From assembly GCA_945869195.1 (NCBI GenBank), contig CAMBNV010000003.1:124001-188000 (forward strand): a DNA stretch of 64,000 nt, written 5' to 3'. Both the position numbers and the translations under genes were made by a program. The DNA comes from Gemmatimonas phototrophica. Lineage in GTDB: Bacteria > Gemmatimonadota > Gemmatimonadetes > Gemmatimonadales > Gemmatimonadaceae. The notes under the pieces are model-generated. The model was not told where the DNA came from. It saw only the letters and a list, made by a program, of their open reading frames with translations, and did no database searches. Shown here one piece after another: positions 31,816 through 41,230 of the stretch; position 1 is the stretch's first letter; each line of letters starts with the position of its first letter.

Positions 31816-32310
31816 ATGGGCGACGTGAACCAGCCGCGTTCGCTGGGTCTCGCGATTGGTCTAGCGCTGTTGGTGTTGGCAGTGACGGGGTGCTATAAGC
31901 TGCACCCCGTGACGACGACAGAGGTGCCGGCTGTTGGGGTGCGAGTCACGGTAGAGATTAACGACATCGGCCGCGTCGCCTTGGGCGGGTCGATGGGTCC
32001 GGAGATCGATCGGATCGAAGGACGCATGGAAGCAAAGGACAGTGCCGGCTATCTGATCGCGGTGCAGCAGGTGTACCTGGTACGCGGCGGAATGCAGGTC
32101 TGGAGCGGCGAACTTATCCGCCTAGGAAAAGATCAGGTCCGGAGTTTCTCGGAGCGACAGTTTTCAAAGGGACGTTCGATCGCGTTGGGCGCAGTCGGAG
32201 TGGGAGGCGTGGCCTTCATGCTCTCACGAGGTCTCCTGGGTGCGGGACTGGGTGAACCGCCGCGTGTCCCAACTGATAGTGGTGTATCGTTGCGCGTAAT
32301 CTGGCCCTGA
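31816..32310 (+). CDS. Small putative lipoprotein (cassette 2), paralogue of 21926..22423
   Basis: Lipobox VTGCYK; IDRIEGRM, SERQFSKGRSIALGAVG. Confidence 0.7.
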   Translation: MGDVNQPRSLGLAIGLALLVLAVTGCYKLHPVTTTEVPAVGVRVTVEINDIGRVALGGSMGPEIDRIEGRMEAKDSAGYLIAVQQVYLVRGGMQVWSGELIRLGKDQVRSFSERQFSKGRSIALGAVGVGGVAFMLSRGLLGAGLGEPPRVPTDSGVSLRVIWP

Positions 32311-32347
32311 CGGGTTGCTCGTCGCCTCAACTTTCACGGAGTTCTTC

Positions 32348-33229
32348 ATGCGACGTGGTTTGCTTCTTTCGCTGCTCTGCGTTTCTGTCGGCGCCCTCAC
32401 TGGGTGTCAGGACGAGACGGAAATCACCACAGAGAATATCCCCACGGCCGGCGTGCGTTTCATCAACGCCGTGCCCGACACTGCCGGCGCCTACGGCATG
32501 GATCTCCGCTTCGTCGACGACGTGGAGAGCAACGCACATTTCCGACACGTCTATCGGAGTGGTGCGAACACGTCGAGTGGGGTGACCGCCTCGACCTCCG
32601 TGCAGTTCAAAGCCGCTCGGGCGGGAAGCCGACACTTCCGGATTTTCCTCGACGACTCGCTCCAGTCGGTCGCGTCGATCGTCCTCAAGGACTCGACGGT
32701 TGAGCTTGTCGCCGGAAAGAACTACACGGCGATCCTCTGGGGGAACTCGCGCACGGGACAGACTCCGGCGATGAAGTTGTCGTTCTTCGAGGAGACGGTC
32801 GTTGCTCCGGGAGCGAATCAGACGGCGATTCGCGTGATTAACGCGACCGGTAGCCCGATTGATGTCCGCGCATACGAGGGCACGACGGTGCCAACCGCAG
32901 CGACCTGGGCAAGTGTCGCGGCGCTCACTGCGTCGACGCACATCATGGTTGACACGGGCATCATCAAGTTCAATGTGACGCCTGCTGGCGGCGGCACGGC
33001 GCTCTTCGCCGATGCGCAGCTCTTGGCCGGCGCCCCAGCCTACTCGACGGCGGGTGCGACGGGCCGACTCGATATCGAAGCATTGCCGGGAACGACCGTT
33101 CCAGGGTCCGCGGTGACGCTGATCGTCTTCCCGCGTTCGGTCGTGGGAACGCGTACGCCGCAGACGGCTGCGTTCCTTGTGCCGGCGGGTTCCAATGTGT
33201 GGGATCGCCGACCCCCCTACATTCCGTAA
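32348..33229 (+). CDS. DUF4397-like lipoprotein (cassette 2)
   Basis: Lipobox LTGCQD; VRFINAVPDT, AGSRHFRIF, ELVAGKNYTAILW, IRVINATGSPIDV. Confidence 0.78.
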   Translation: MRRGLLLSLLCVSVGALTGCQDETEITTENIPTAGVRFINAVPDTAGAYGMDLRFVDDVESNAHFRHVYRSGANTSSGVTASTSVQFKAARAGSRHFRIFLDDSLQSVASIVLKDSTVELVAGKNYTAILWGNSRTGQTPAMKLSFFEETVVAPGANQTAIRVINATGSPIDVRAYEGTTVPTAATWASVAALTASTHIMVDTGIIKFNVTPAGGGTALFADAQLLAGAPAYSTAGATGRLDIEALPGTTVPGSAVTLIVFPRSVVGTRTPQTAAFLVPAGSNVWDRRPPYIP

Positions 33230-33247
33230 CGATTTCGTACGTTGCCG

Positions 33248-33290
33248 TGCACGAGAGGCCGACGAGCTAGACTCGTCGGCCTCTCGTGCA
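33248..33290 (+). terminator. Long perfect hairpin closing cassette 2
   Basis: tgcacgagaggccgacgag-ctaga-ctcgtcggcctctcgtgca, 19-bp perfect stem, 18 bp after the DUF4397 stop. Confidence 0.85.
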
Positions 33291-33313
33291 ATGCCCACTG
33301 ACGCGGACCATTC

Positions 33314-35317
33314 GTGCGCTTACGCAAATTTCCCAAGGACCGTCTCGTGCGGCTCTCACGCTCCTCGCGGCTCCTGATCGGTACCGCCGTCGCCGGAATC
33401 ACGCTCGGCAGCGCGCTCGGTTGCTCTCGGGACGCGCCACCAGAAGAGACCGCACCGGCGTGGCTGCTGGACCGTGCCCGTGCTCAGCAGACGCTAGCCG
33501 CGGCCTCGCGTACGCTGAGCGACTTTTCCTTCAGCGACAGCCAAGCGTCCAGCGGCATCACCTTCGTGAACCGCATTGTGGATGACGCGGGGAGAGCGTA
33601 CAAGGCGGTGCACTACGACCACGGCACAGGCCTCGCGGCGGCCGACGTGGACGGGGACGGGCTTCCTGATCTCTACTTCGTGTCACAGCTCGGTCGCAAT
33701 GAACTCTGGAAGAACCTCGGCGGTGGTCGATTCACCGATCTCACGGCAGCGTCGGGGTTGGCCATGACCGACGCCGTCAGCGTGGGCGCATCGTTCGGTG
33801 ACGTTGACAACGATGGCGATCCAGACCTCTTCGTTTCCACCGTTCGGCACGGGAATAGACTCTTCGAGAATATCGGCGCCGGGAAGTTCCGCGACATCTC
33901 GGCTGCGGCAGGCGTGGATTACGTGGGCCACTCGTCTGGTGCGCTCTTCGTGGATGTTGACGCGGACGGCCTGCTCGATCTTTTCGTGACGAATGTGGGG
34001 GTCTATTCCTCTGACTCCACCGGCCACGGCGGATACTACGTTGGACTGGAGGACGCCTTTTTCGGGCACACATTTCCGGCGCGGGCGGAGACGAGCATTC
34101 TCTACCGCAATCTCGGCGGCAACAGGTTCCAAGATGTCACGCGGTCGTCGGGATTGATCGATGCGAGCTGGAGCGGTGATGCCGTCGCGATCGACATCAA
34201 TGACGACGACTTGCAGGACATCTATGTCCTGAACATGCAGGGAGAGAACCACCTCTGGCTGAATGAGGGGGGGCGCCGGTTTCGCGATGCCACCGCGACC
34301 TACTTTCCGAAAACCCCGTTCGGCGCCATGGGCGCAAAAGTCTTTGACTTCGACGGGGACCAGCGGCTCGACCTGTTCGTGACGGACATGCACTCGGATA
34401 TGTTCGACATGCTGGTGCCAGGCGACTGGGCAGGCGAGGGGCGGAAGTCTGCGGTGGCCCCGATGCCGCCAGCGCTATTCCCGAAGGGGACGGACCGCCT
34501 CATCTTCGGGAACGCGCTCTTCGCGAACCCAGGCGCACAGGCGGGTGCCCCGGGGGGCGTCTTCCGCGAGGTATCGGATCGGCTGGGGGTGGAGAACTAT
34601 TGGCCCTGGGGGCCAAGTGTCGACGACCTGAATGCCGATGGCTGGGACGACATCTTCATCGCGTCGAGCATGAATTTTCCGTATCGCTACGCGATCAACT
34701 CGGTGTTCCTGAACGAAGCGGGTACGCACTTCCTGCCGAGCGAGTTCACGCTGGGGATCGAGCCGCGGGCCGGGGGAGCGACCGATCAGCCCTGGTTCAC
34801 GCTCGCGTGCGAGGCCGGAGGTGCCGACGTGGGCACCAAGCCCTGCGAGGCCTGCGCTCAGCCCAACGCCGCGGACCTAGGCTGTCGTCGCGACGCAGCG
34901 GGCCAGCTGACGATGACCGCGGCGCGTGGGAGCCGCGCTGGTGTCATCGTCGATCTTGATGCGGACGGCGACCTGGACCTGGTGACGAACGAGTTCAACG
35001 CGCCCCCTCAGCTCCTCCTGAGCGACCTGGCGAAGCGCCACGAGGTGCACTCGCTGCAGCTCCGACTTCGGGGTACGCAGTCGAACCGACAGGGGCTTGG
35101 TGCTCAGGTGACCGTCGTGCTGGCAGACGGTCGACGCATTCTCAAGCTGATGGATGGTAAGTCGGGATATCTCTCCCAGAGCGCCCTCCCACTCTACTTC
35201 GGACTCGGGACGGCCCGTGAGGCGTCGTCGATTGAAATACGCTGGCCGTCTGGCCGTCGGCAGCGCGTTGCGGGCCCCGTGCGCGCCGGGCAGGTGCTGG
35301 AGATTGTAGAGCCCTAG
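33314..35317 (+). CDS. CRTAC1-like FG-GAP/VCBS repeat protein with ASPIC/UnbV C-terminal domain
   Basis: DVDGDGLPDLYF, DVDNDGDPDLFV, DVDADGLLDLFV repeats; C-terminal LRLRGTQSNRQGLGAQVTVVLADGRR...SGYLSQSALPLYFGLG...IEIRWPSGRRQ. Confidence 0.9.
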   Translation: MRLRKFPKDRLVRLSRSSRLLIGTAVAGITLGSALGCSRDAPPEETAPAWLLDRARAQQTLAAASRTLSDFSFSDSQASSGITFVNRIVDDAGRAYKAVHYDHGTGLAAADVDGDGLPDLYFVSQLGRNELWKNLGGGRFTDLTAASGLAMTDAVSVGASFGDVDNDGDPDLFVSTVRHGNRLFENIGAGKFRDISAAAGVDYVGHSSGALFVDVDADGLLDLFVTNVGVYSSDSTGHGGYYVGLEDAFFGHTFPARAETSILYRNLGGNRFQDVTRSSGLIDASWSGDAVAIDINDDDLQDIYVLNMQGENHLWLNEGGRRFRDATATYFPKTPFGAMGAKVFDFDGDQRLDLFVTDMHSDMFDMLVPGDWAGEGRKSAVAPMPPALFPKGTDRLIFGNALFANPGAQAGAPGGVFREVSDRLGVENYWPWGPSVDDLNADGWDDIFIASSMNFPYRYAINSVFLNEAGTHFLPSEFTLGIEPRAGGATDQPWFTLACEAGGADVGTKPCEACAQPNAADLGCRRDAAGQLTMTAARGSRAGVIVDLDADGDLDLVTNEFNAPPQLLLSDLAKRHEVHSLQLRLRGTQSNRQGLGAQVTVVLADGRRILKLMDGKSGYLSQSALPLYFGLGTAREASSIEIRWPSGRRQRVAGPVRAGQVLEIVEP

Positions 35318-35346
35318 TGCGGTGCTGGGGGCCGAGCTGCCCCGAT

Positions 35347-35907
35347 TTACCGCATGGCCTGCCGCTTCAGGAGCTCGACCACTCGGGCGTTAAGCGTCGC
35401 GCGGGACGCACAGGAGTTGTAAGGCTGTGAGCGGGCGACAGGTCGGGCGCTCGCCTCGGCGGTGATCGTAATCGTGGTCGTGTTCGCCGGGCCCGCCTGG
35501 AGCGTCGTTAGCAGGACGAGAAAGACATCATACGAGTCGGCATTGGGTCCAATCTGCGTGGTGCCGCAGTCGAAGTATCGGCTGATCGCGGCACCGCCGA
35601 TGCGCTTCCGAATACGAACCCCTTCATTGCCAAAGACATGGCCCGCGGGGTCGACCAGGCTCACGGGGACTTCGAGCGAGTCGAATACCATCGGCAGCGC
35701 GCGCCAGACCTGCTCGAGCGGCAAGGCGATGATCGTGGCGGTCGATTGGTCGTCATGGCGTATCTGTAACCCGCCATCGACTCCCTTAAATCTGACCGTG
35801 CGGACCTCGGGTCTCGAGACTGGACCACCGGCGGTGGCGCAGGCGGTAATGGCCCCCGTGGCGCAGGCGATACTGGCCACCAGGCCGATGCGTGCAATGC
35901 GATTCAC
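35347..35907 (-). CDS. Hypothetical lipoprotein
   Basis: VNRIARIGLVASIACATGAITACATAG with lipobox; opposite strand to its neighbours; start codon uncertain. Confidence 0.65.
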   Translation of the reverse strand: MNRIARIGLVASIACATGAITACATAGGPVSRPEVRTVRFKGVDGGLQIRHDDQSTATIIALPLEQVWRALPMVFDSLEVPVSLVDPAGHVFGNEGVRIRKRIGGAAISRYFDCGTTQIGPNADSYDVFLVLLTTLQAGPANTTTITITAEASARPVARSQPYNSCASRATLNARVVELLKRQAMR

Positions 35908-36044
35908 GAGGATCTCTTGGAAGAGGCAGGCACCGACGTTCACTCTCTGGCAAAGCTATCGGCTGGAGTGGAGAGCGCCAGATAGTCCCGTCCGGCGCTT
36001 AGTTTTCGTGCGCCGGACTTCTCTCTCTCCTGATCGGGACTAGA

Positions 36045-37487
36045 ATGCGACCGCACGTCATCATGGCTGGGGCCGCGCTCGTCTTCACCACCTCGTGCGG
36101 TCGTGCGCCGGAGCCCCTTGATGCGCGCATCCTCTCGGTTTATGTGCGCTCCTGGTACGGCGCCATCCGCGTCGAGCGCCTCTCGCCGCCGGTCGCCTCA
36201 CGGATCGCCGCGTACGCGGCTACCGCGCTCTACGCCGGGATGGCGGCGGTGGGGCCCGACCTGCCGACGCTCGATGGCGTGCTGAACGGCATTCCGACGC
36301 TGCCGCGTGCCGATAGTCGGTCGGACCATGACGCGACGATCACGGCCGTAGAGGCCGAGCGGGTGGCGCTGGATTCCCTGTTGGCCGAAGCGCTCCCGAC
36401 GACGCGCACCGCACTCGCGCAGTTAGCAGACTCGCTCGTCGACGCCCGGATGACCGCGGGCGTCTCCGAGGCGGTGCGCGACCGGTCGTTAGCGCTCGGA
36501 CGCCGCATTGGACTGATGATCGTCGCCTGGTCGTACACCGATGGATTTGATGGGACGCGCGGGCGCGCGTATCGAGCGCCGCTCGGACCCGGGCTGTGGA
36601 TCAATGACGCGCCCGGGAACACCTACGCGACGCAGAATCTGTCGCGCGCGAGTGAGTTCGTGGCACTGGATAATCCGGCGAATCTGCTGCGGGCTGGGGA
36701 GGCGAGTGACCGCGCGCTCGTGCTGAGCCGTCCGAAGCGCCAGGGGCTGCGCACGCTCCCGGCGGCGAATATGGCGGGTGCGACGGAGCCGTACTGGCGT
36801 GAGGTGAGGCCGTTCGTACTGCCGCAATGGGACGCATGCCCGTTACCGGATCCCCCGATGTACGCGACGGACCCGGCGTCGGAGCTCTATGCGCAGGCGA
36901 CGAGCGTGCACGCGTCGCGCGCCGCATTGACCCCCGAGCAGCGGACCATTGCGCTCTACTGGGCGGACAACGCCGGGGAGAGCGGAACGCCGGTGGGGCA
37001 CTGGCTCTCAATCGCAGGCCAGTTAGTGGGGGAGCGGCAGCTGCCGTCAGGCGAGGCCGCGAGGATGGTGCTCGCGACGGCTGTCGCACAGGCCGATGCC
37101 TTCATCGCGGCCTGGGGCTACAAGTATCGGTTCAATCTCCTCCGACCGCGGACATACATCCGGCGGGTAATCGACCCCTCGTGGGAGCCGCTTATTCCCA
37201 CGCCTCCATTCCCGGAGCATCCGGCGGGTCACTCCACGCAGTCGGCCGCGGCCGCCCTCACGATCGCGGCGTTCGTCGGCGACACGCCATTCGACGACAG
37301 CACGAGCATCTCCCTCGGTCATGCGGTCCGCCGTTTCGCCACGATTCGCTCGGCGGCAGACGAGGCGGGAGTGTCGCGCGTGTACGGCGGTATCCACTAT
37401 CCCAGTGGTGATCTCGCGGGGCGTGCGCTCGGGGCATGCGTCGGCGCGGCGGTCATTGAGCGTTTTCCCGTCTCCCCTCGTCCATGA
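36045..37487 (+). CDS. Vanadium-dependent haloperoxidase / PAP2-superfamily-like protein
   Basis: KYRFNLLRP (KxxxxxxRP), HPAGHST (PSGH-like), SRVYGGIHYPSGD (SRxxxxxH-like). Confidence 0.82.
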   Translation: MRPHVIMAGAALVFTTSCGRAPEPLDARILSVYVRSWYGAIRVERLSPPVASRIAAYAATALYAGMAAVGPDLPTLDGVLNGIPTLPRADSRSDHDATITAVEAERVALDSLLAEALPTTRTALAQLADSLVDARMTAGVSEAVRDRSLALGRRIGLMIVAWSYTDGFDGTRGRAYRAPLGPGLWINDAPGNTYATQNLSRASEFVALDNPANLLRAGEASDRALVLSRPKRQGLRTLPAANMAGATEPYWREVRPFVLPQWDACPLPDPPMYATDPASELYAQATSVHASRAALTPEQRTIALYWADNAGESGTPVGHWLSIAGQLVGERQLPSGEAARMVLATAVAQADAFIAAWGYKYRFNLLRPRTYIRRVIDPSWEPLIPTPPFPEHPAGHSTQSAAAALTIAAFVGDTPFDDSTSISLGHAVRRFATIRSAADEAGVSRVYGGIHYPSGDLAGRALGACVGAAVIERFPVSPRP

Positions 37488-40400
37488 CCTGCCGCACCCA
37501 GCTTGGCCACGCGTTCCTCTTCGCTGCCGCGGTCGCCGGCTGCGGGCCCCAGGAGCCAGGGCCGTGGCATGAGGAGTCGGATCATCGGTGGCGCGAGGTC
37601 TCGGTGCCGCGCGGGAGCGCGGGGTTCACCCCGATGCAGGGCGCGCGGAGTGGTATCCGCTTCCAGAACGAGGTGAGCGATGCGCTGCTCGAGGGAAATA
37701 GCCTCTTGGGGCAGGGCGCGGGGGTGTCGCTCGGTGACGTGGACGGCGATGGCCACGTGGATCTATTCTTCGCGCGCACCGAGGGGTGCAGTGTGCTCTA
37801 TCGTAACCTCGGCGGTTGGAAGTTCGAGGACGTCACGGCACGCGCCGGAGTCGGTGCCTGCGACCGTCACTCCACGGGCTCCGCGCTGGTCGACCTCGAC
37901 GGGGAGGGCGATCTCGATCTCGTGCTGCTTTCGACGACGGGTCCCAACGCGATTTTCGTCAACGACGGAACGGGTCGATTCAGCGAGCGACGCGACCTAG
38001 GCCTCAATGCGACCGGTCGAGGCGGGACGTCGCTGGCGATCGCCGATGCCGACGGGGACGGGTGGCTCGACGTTTTCGTGGGGAACTACAAAGCGTACAC
38101 GATCGACGACTCGATCCCGCCGCAGCAGCGTGCGTTCAACCAGATGGTGCGGCAGGTGGCACCGGGTCGGTACGAGATGGTCCCGGAGCATGCGAAGGAG
38201 TACAAGATCGTGCTGCGCCCCGACATGGGCGGGTTGCGCATGACCCAACGCGGCGCGCCGGACGAGTTTTATCGCAACGTGGGCGGCACCCTCGTGCCTG
38301 AGCCACTGACGGGGGGGCGTTTTCGCGAACCCGACGGTCGTCCCGTCACCGAGGAGCCCGAGTCGTTCGCCCTCGGCACCAAGTTCGCCGATCTCAATGG
38401 CGATGGGGCGCCCGAGCTGTTCGTCGCGAATGACTTTGAGGATACCGACGTGCTCTGGATAAACGACGGTCGCGGCGGGTTTCAGCGCGCCGACTGGACG
38501 GCGATGCGGCAGATGAGCAACTCGGCGATGGGCGTCGACATCGCCGATGTGAACGGCGACGGACGTCCCGACCTGTTCGAGGTCGACATGTTGAGCGAGA
38601 ACACGCACCGGCTCAAAACGCAGATCCCAACGCACACCGCGCTGCCCAAACGTCCGGGGGACGTTGAGTCGCAACTGCAACAACAGCGAAACACGCTCTT
38701 CGTGAATCGCGGGGACGGCACGTTTGCCGAGGTCTCGCTCGCCGCTGGCGTCCAGGCGAGCGGGTGGTCCTGGGGCGCGATGTTCATGGACGTTGATCTG
38801 GATGGGTGGCAGGATCTTCTCGTCGCCAACGGACATCTGTGGGACATCATGGACTCCGATGTGCAGGAAGGGTTGCAGAATCGACTGAACGGCTTGCCGT
38901 GGCGTCGAGTGCGGTGGGAGTTCCCGGGACTGCGACTGAAGAACATCGCGTTCCGCAATCGGGGTGATCTGACGTTCGAACCCGCAGGCACGCAATGGCG
39001 GTTCGGCACGGAGGAGGACATTTCGCATGGCATGGCGTCGGCCGATCTCGACGGGGACGGCGACCTGGATGTTGTAGTCAACCGGCTGCGGTCGCCGGCG
39101 CTCGTGCTGAGGAACGACGCCCCGGCGCCGCGGGTTGCTGTACGGCTGGTCGGGGCCGCCCCGAACACTCGTGCTGTCGGCGCGCAGCTTCGCCTGTTGG
39201 GAGGAGCGGTCGCCCTGCAGACGCACGAGGTGGTGGCCGGCGGGATGTACATGTCGCACAGCGACTACGAGACGTCGTTCGCCATGGGGGCCTCCGACTC
39301 CGCGACATTGGTGATCACCTGGCGCGACGGAGGTCGAACGACCATTTCGCCGGTGCGTCCGAATCGTGCCTACGAGGTCCGCGCCGACGGGGCGCTACCG
39401 AGTCGCGAGGAGTCCGCTGCGCCGGCCGAGACGCCACCGCCGCCGATCTTCGTGGACGCGACCGGCGACCTTGGAGGGCACCAGCATTCTGAGGTCCCGT
39501 TCGACGATTGGGAGCGTCAGCTCCTGTTGCCGAACTCGCTCTCGCAGTTGGGACCCGGCGTCTCCTGGTTCGACGTCGATGGCGATGGTGATGAGGACCT
39601 GCTGGTGGGCGCGGGCCGCGATGGCCGGCTCGGAGTGTTCCGCAACGAGCAGGGTCGCCTCCGGCTCCAGCCCGACGAAGGCCCCGTGGCCGGTGCCGAT
39701 CTCACGACGATCCTCGGCATCGCCGACGCGCGTGGCTCGCGACTGCTCGTGGGCGTCTCAGGCTGGGAAGGCGCATCGGTCAACGCGGCGGTGGCCGTCG
39801 CGACGGGGCGCGCGGGAGTCGCCACGGCTGTGAGCGTGCTTGTGCCGCTACGCGCGTCGGCGACCGGTCCCATGGCGCTCGGGGACTACGACGGCGACGG
39901 TGACCTCGACCTCTTCATCGGCGGACGGGCGATTCCCGGCCGCTACCCCGTCTCAGCCTCCTCGGCGCTCTATAAGAACGTGGATGGCGAGTTCGTGCTG
40001 GATACCGAGAACGCGACGCTGCTCGACGGTGTCGGGCTCGTGTCGTCGGCGATGTTCGCGGACCTGAATGGGGACGGACAATCGGACCTGGTGCTGGCGA
40101 CGGAGTGGGGTCCGATCAGGCTGCTGCTCAATGGCCAGGGTCGATTTCGTTTCGCACCAGCCACCTTTGGACTCGAGCGCTGGACGAGTCGGTGGAACGG
40201 CGTGGCGGCTGGTGATCTGGATGGGGACGGGCGATTGGATCTGGTGGCCACGAGTTGGGGCAACAACATCATCGCCCGTGCCGACAGCGCGCACCCCCTG
40301 CATCTGTTCCACGGCCCCTTCGGATCCAGCGGCGAAGAAGAGATGCTGCTCGCTCGCGAGGACCCTCGCCTGGGCGCCATCGCTCCCCTGAACGGGTACG

Positions 40401-41170
40401 CGCGCGTTCGGGTCACGATCGCCGACCTGACGAGTCGCGTGACCTCCTTCGCGGACTACGCGGACGCGACGCTCGATCAGGTCCTTGGTCCTCATCGGGC
40501 GAGAGCTACGCAGCGCACCGCCGTCACCATGGAGCATCTGGTTTTTCTGAATCGCGGTGACCATTTCGAGGCGCAGGCGCTTCCATCGGAGGCCCAACTC
40601 GCGCCCGCGTCCTATGCGGGCGTGGCGGATTTCGACGGAGATGGCCGGGAAGATCTGCTGCTCAGTCAGAACTTCTTTGCGACCGCCGTCGGGATTCCGC
40701 GGTACGATGCTGGGCGTGGCCTGCTCCTGCTCGGTGATGGGACCGGCGCGCTCGTGCCGCAGAGCGGCGAGCGATCGGGCATCGTCGTCTATGGCGACCA
40801 ACGGGGCGCGGCCTTCTCCGACATCGATGCGGACGGGCGGCTCGACCTGGTAATCTCGCAGAATGCGGCGTCAACTCGTCTGTTCCGGAATCGTGGCGCG
40901 CGGCCAGGACTTCGTGTGAGGCTCCAGGGACTGCCGTCGAATCCGCACGGCGTCGGCGCGCAGGTTCGACTCGTTTTTGGCGAACAGATGGGGCCAGTGC
41001 GAGAGATCCAGAGCGGGTCGGGCTACTGGTCGCAGAACGGTGCCGTGCAGGTCTTTGGTCTCCCCTCGGTGCCCACCGCGGTCTGGGTGCGCTGGCCGGG
41101 AGGGGTGGAGACTCGTACGGTGGTGCCAGCGGGGGCGCGCGAGGTGCTCGTTCAGCGAGGCGGCCGCTGA
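37484..41170 (+). CDS. Large CRTAC1-like FG-GAP/VCBS protein with two ASPIC/UnbV-like domains
   Basis: DVDGDGHVDLFF, DLNGDGAPELFV, DFDGDGREDLLL repeats; internal NTRAVGAQLRLLGGAVALQTHEVVAGGMYMSHSDYE and C-terminal NPHGVGAQVRLVFG...SGYWSQNGAVQVFGL. ATGA overlap with the upstream gene. Confidence 0.9.
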   Translation: MTCRTQLGHAFLFAAAVAGCGPQEPGPWHEESDHRWREVSVPRGSAGFTPMQGARSGIRFQNEVSDALLEGNSLLGQGAGVSLGDVDGDGHVDLFFARTEGCSVLYRNLGGWKFEDVTARAGVGACDRHSTGSALVDLDGEGDLDLVLLSTTGPNAIFVNDGTGRFSERRDLGLNATGRGGTSLAIADADGDGWLDVFVGNYKAYTIDDSIPPQQRAFNQMVRQVAPGRYEMVPEHAKEYKIVLRPDMGGLRMTQRGAPDEFYRNVGGTLVPEPLTGGRFREPDGRPVTEEPESFALGTKFADLNGDGAPELFVANDFEDTDVLWINDGRGGFQRADWTAMRQMSNSAMGVDIADVNGDGRPDLFEVDMLSENTHRLKTQIPTHTALPKRPGDVESQLQQQRNTLFVNRGDGTFAEVSLAAGVQASGWSWGAMFMDVDLDGWQDLLVANGHLWDIMDSDVQEGLQNRLNGLPWRRVRWEFPGLRLKNIAFRNRGDLTFEPAGTQWRFGTEEDISHGMASADLDGDGDLDVVVNRLRSPALVLRNDAPAPRVAVRLVGAAPNTRAVGAQLRLLGGAVALQTHEVVAGGMYMSHSDYETSFAMGASDSATLVITWRDGGRTTISPVRPNRAYEVRADGALPSREESAAPAETPPPPIFVDATGDLGGHQHSEVPFDDWERQLLLPNSLSQLGPGVSWFDVDGDGDEDLLVGAGRDGRLGVFRNEQGRLRLQPDEGPVAGADLTTILGIADARGSRLLVGVSGWEGASVNAAVAVATGRAGVATAVSVLVPLRASATGPMALGDYDGDGDLDLFIGGRAIPGRYPVSASSALYKNVDGEFVLDTENATLLDGVGLVSSAMFADLNGDGQSDLVLATEWGPIRLLLNGQGRFRFAPATFGLERWTSRWNGVAAGDLDGDGRLDLVATSWGNNIIARADSAHPLHLFHGPFGSSGEEEMLLAREDPRLGAIAPLNGYARVRVTIADLTSRVTSFADYADATLDQVLGPHRARATQRTAVTMEHLVFLNRGDHFEAQALPSEAQLAPASYAGVADFDGDGREDLLLSQNFFATAVGIPRYDAGRGLLLLGDGTGALVPQSGERSGIVVYGDQRGAAFSDIDADGRLDLVISQNAASTRLFRNRGARPGLRVRLQGLPSNPHGVGAQVRLVFGEQMGPVREIQSGSGYWSQNGAVQVFGLPSVPTAVWVRWPGGVETRTVVPAGAREVLVQRGGR

Positions 41171-41230
41171 TTGGCGGCTGCTACGGGTTTGGGACGAACA
41201 CGCGGTCGTCGCTCGGCGGCAGTCGGCGGC

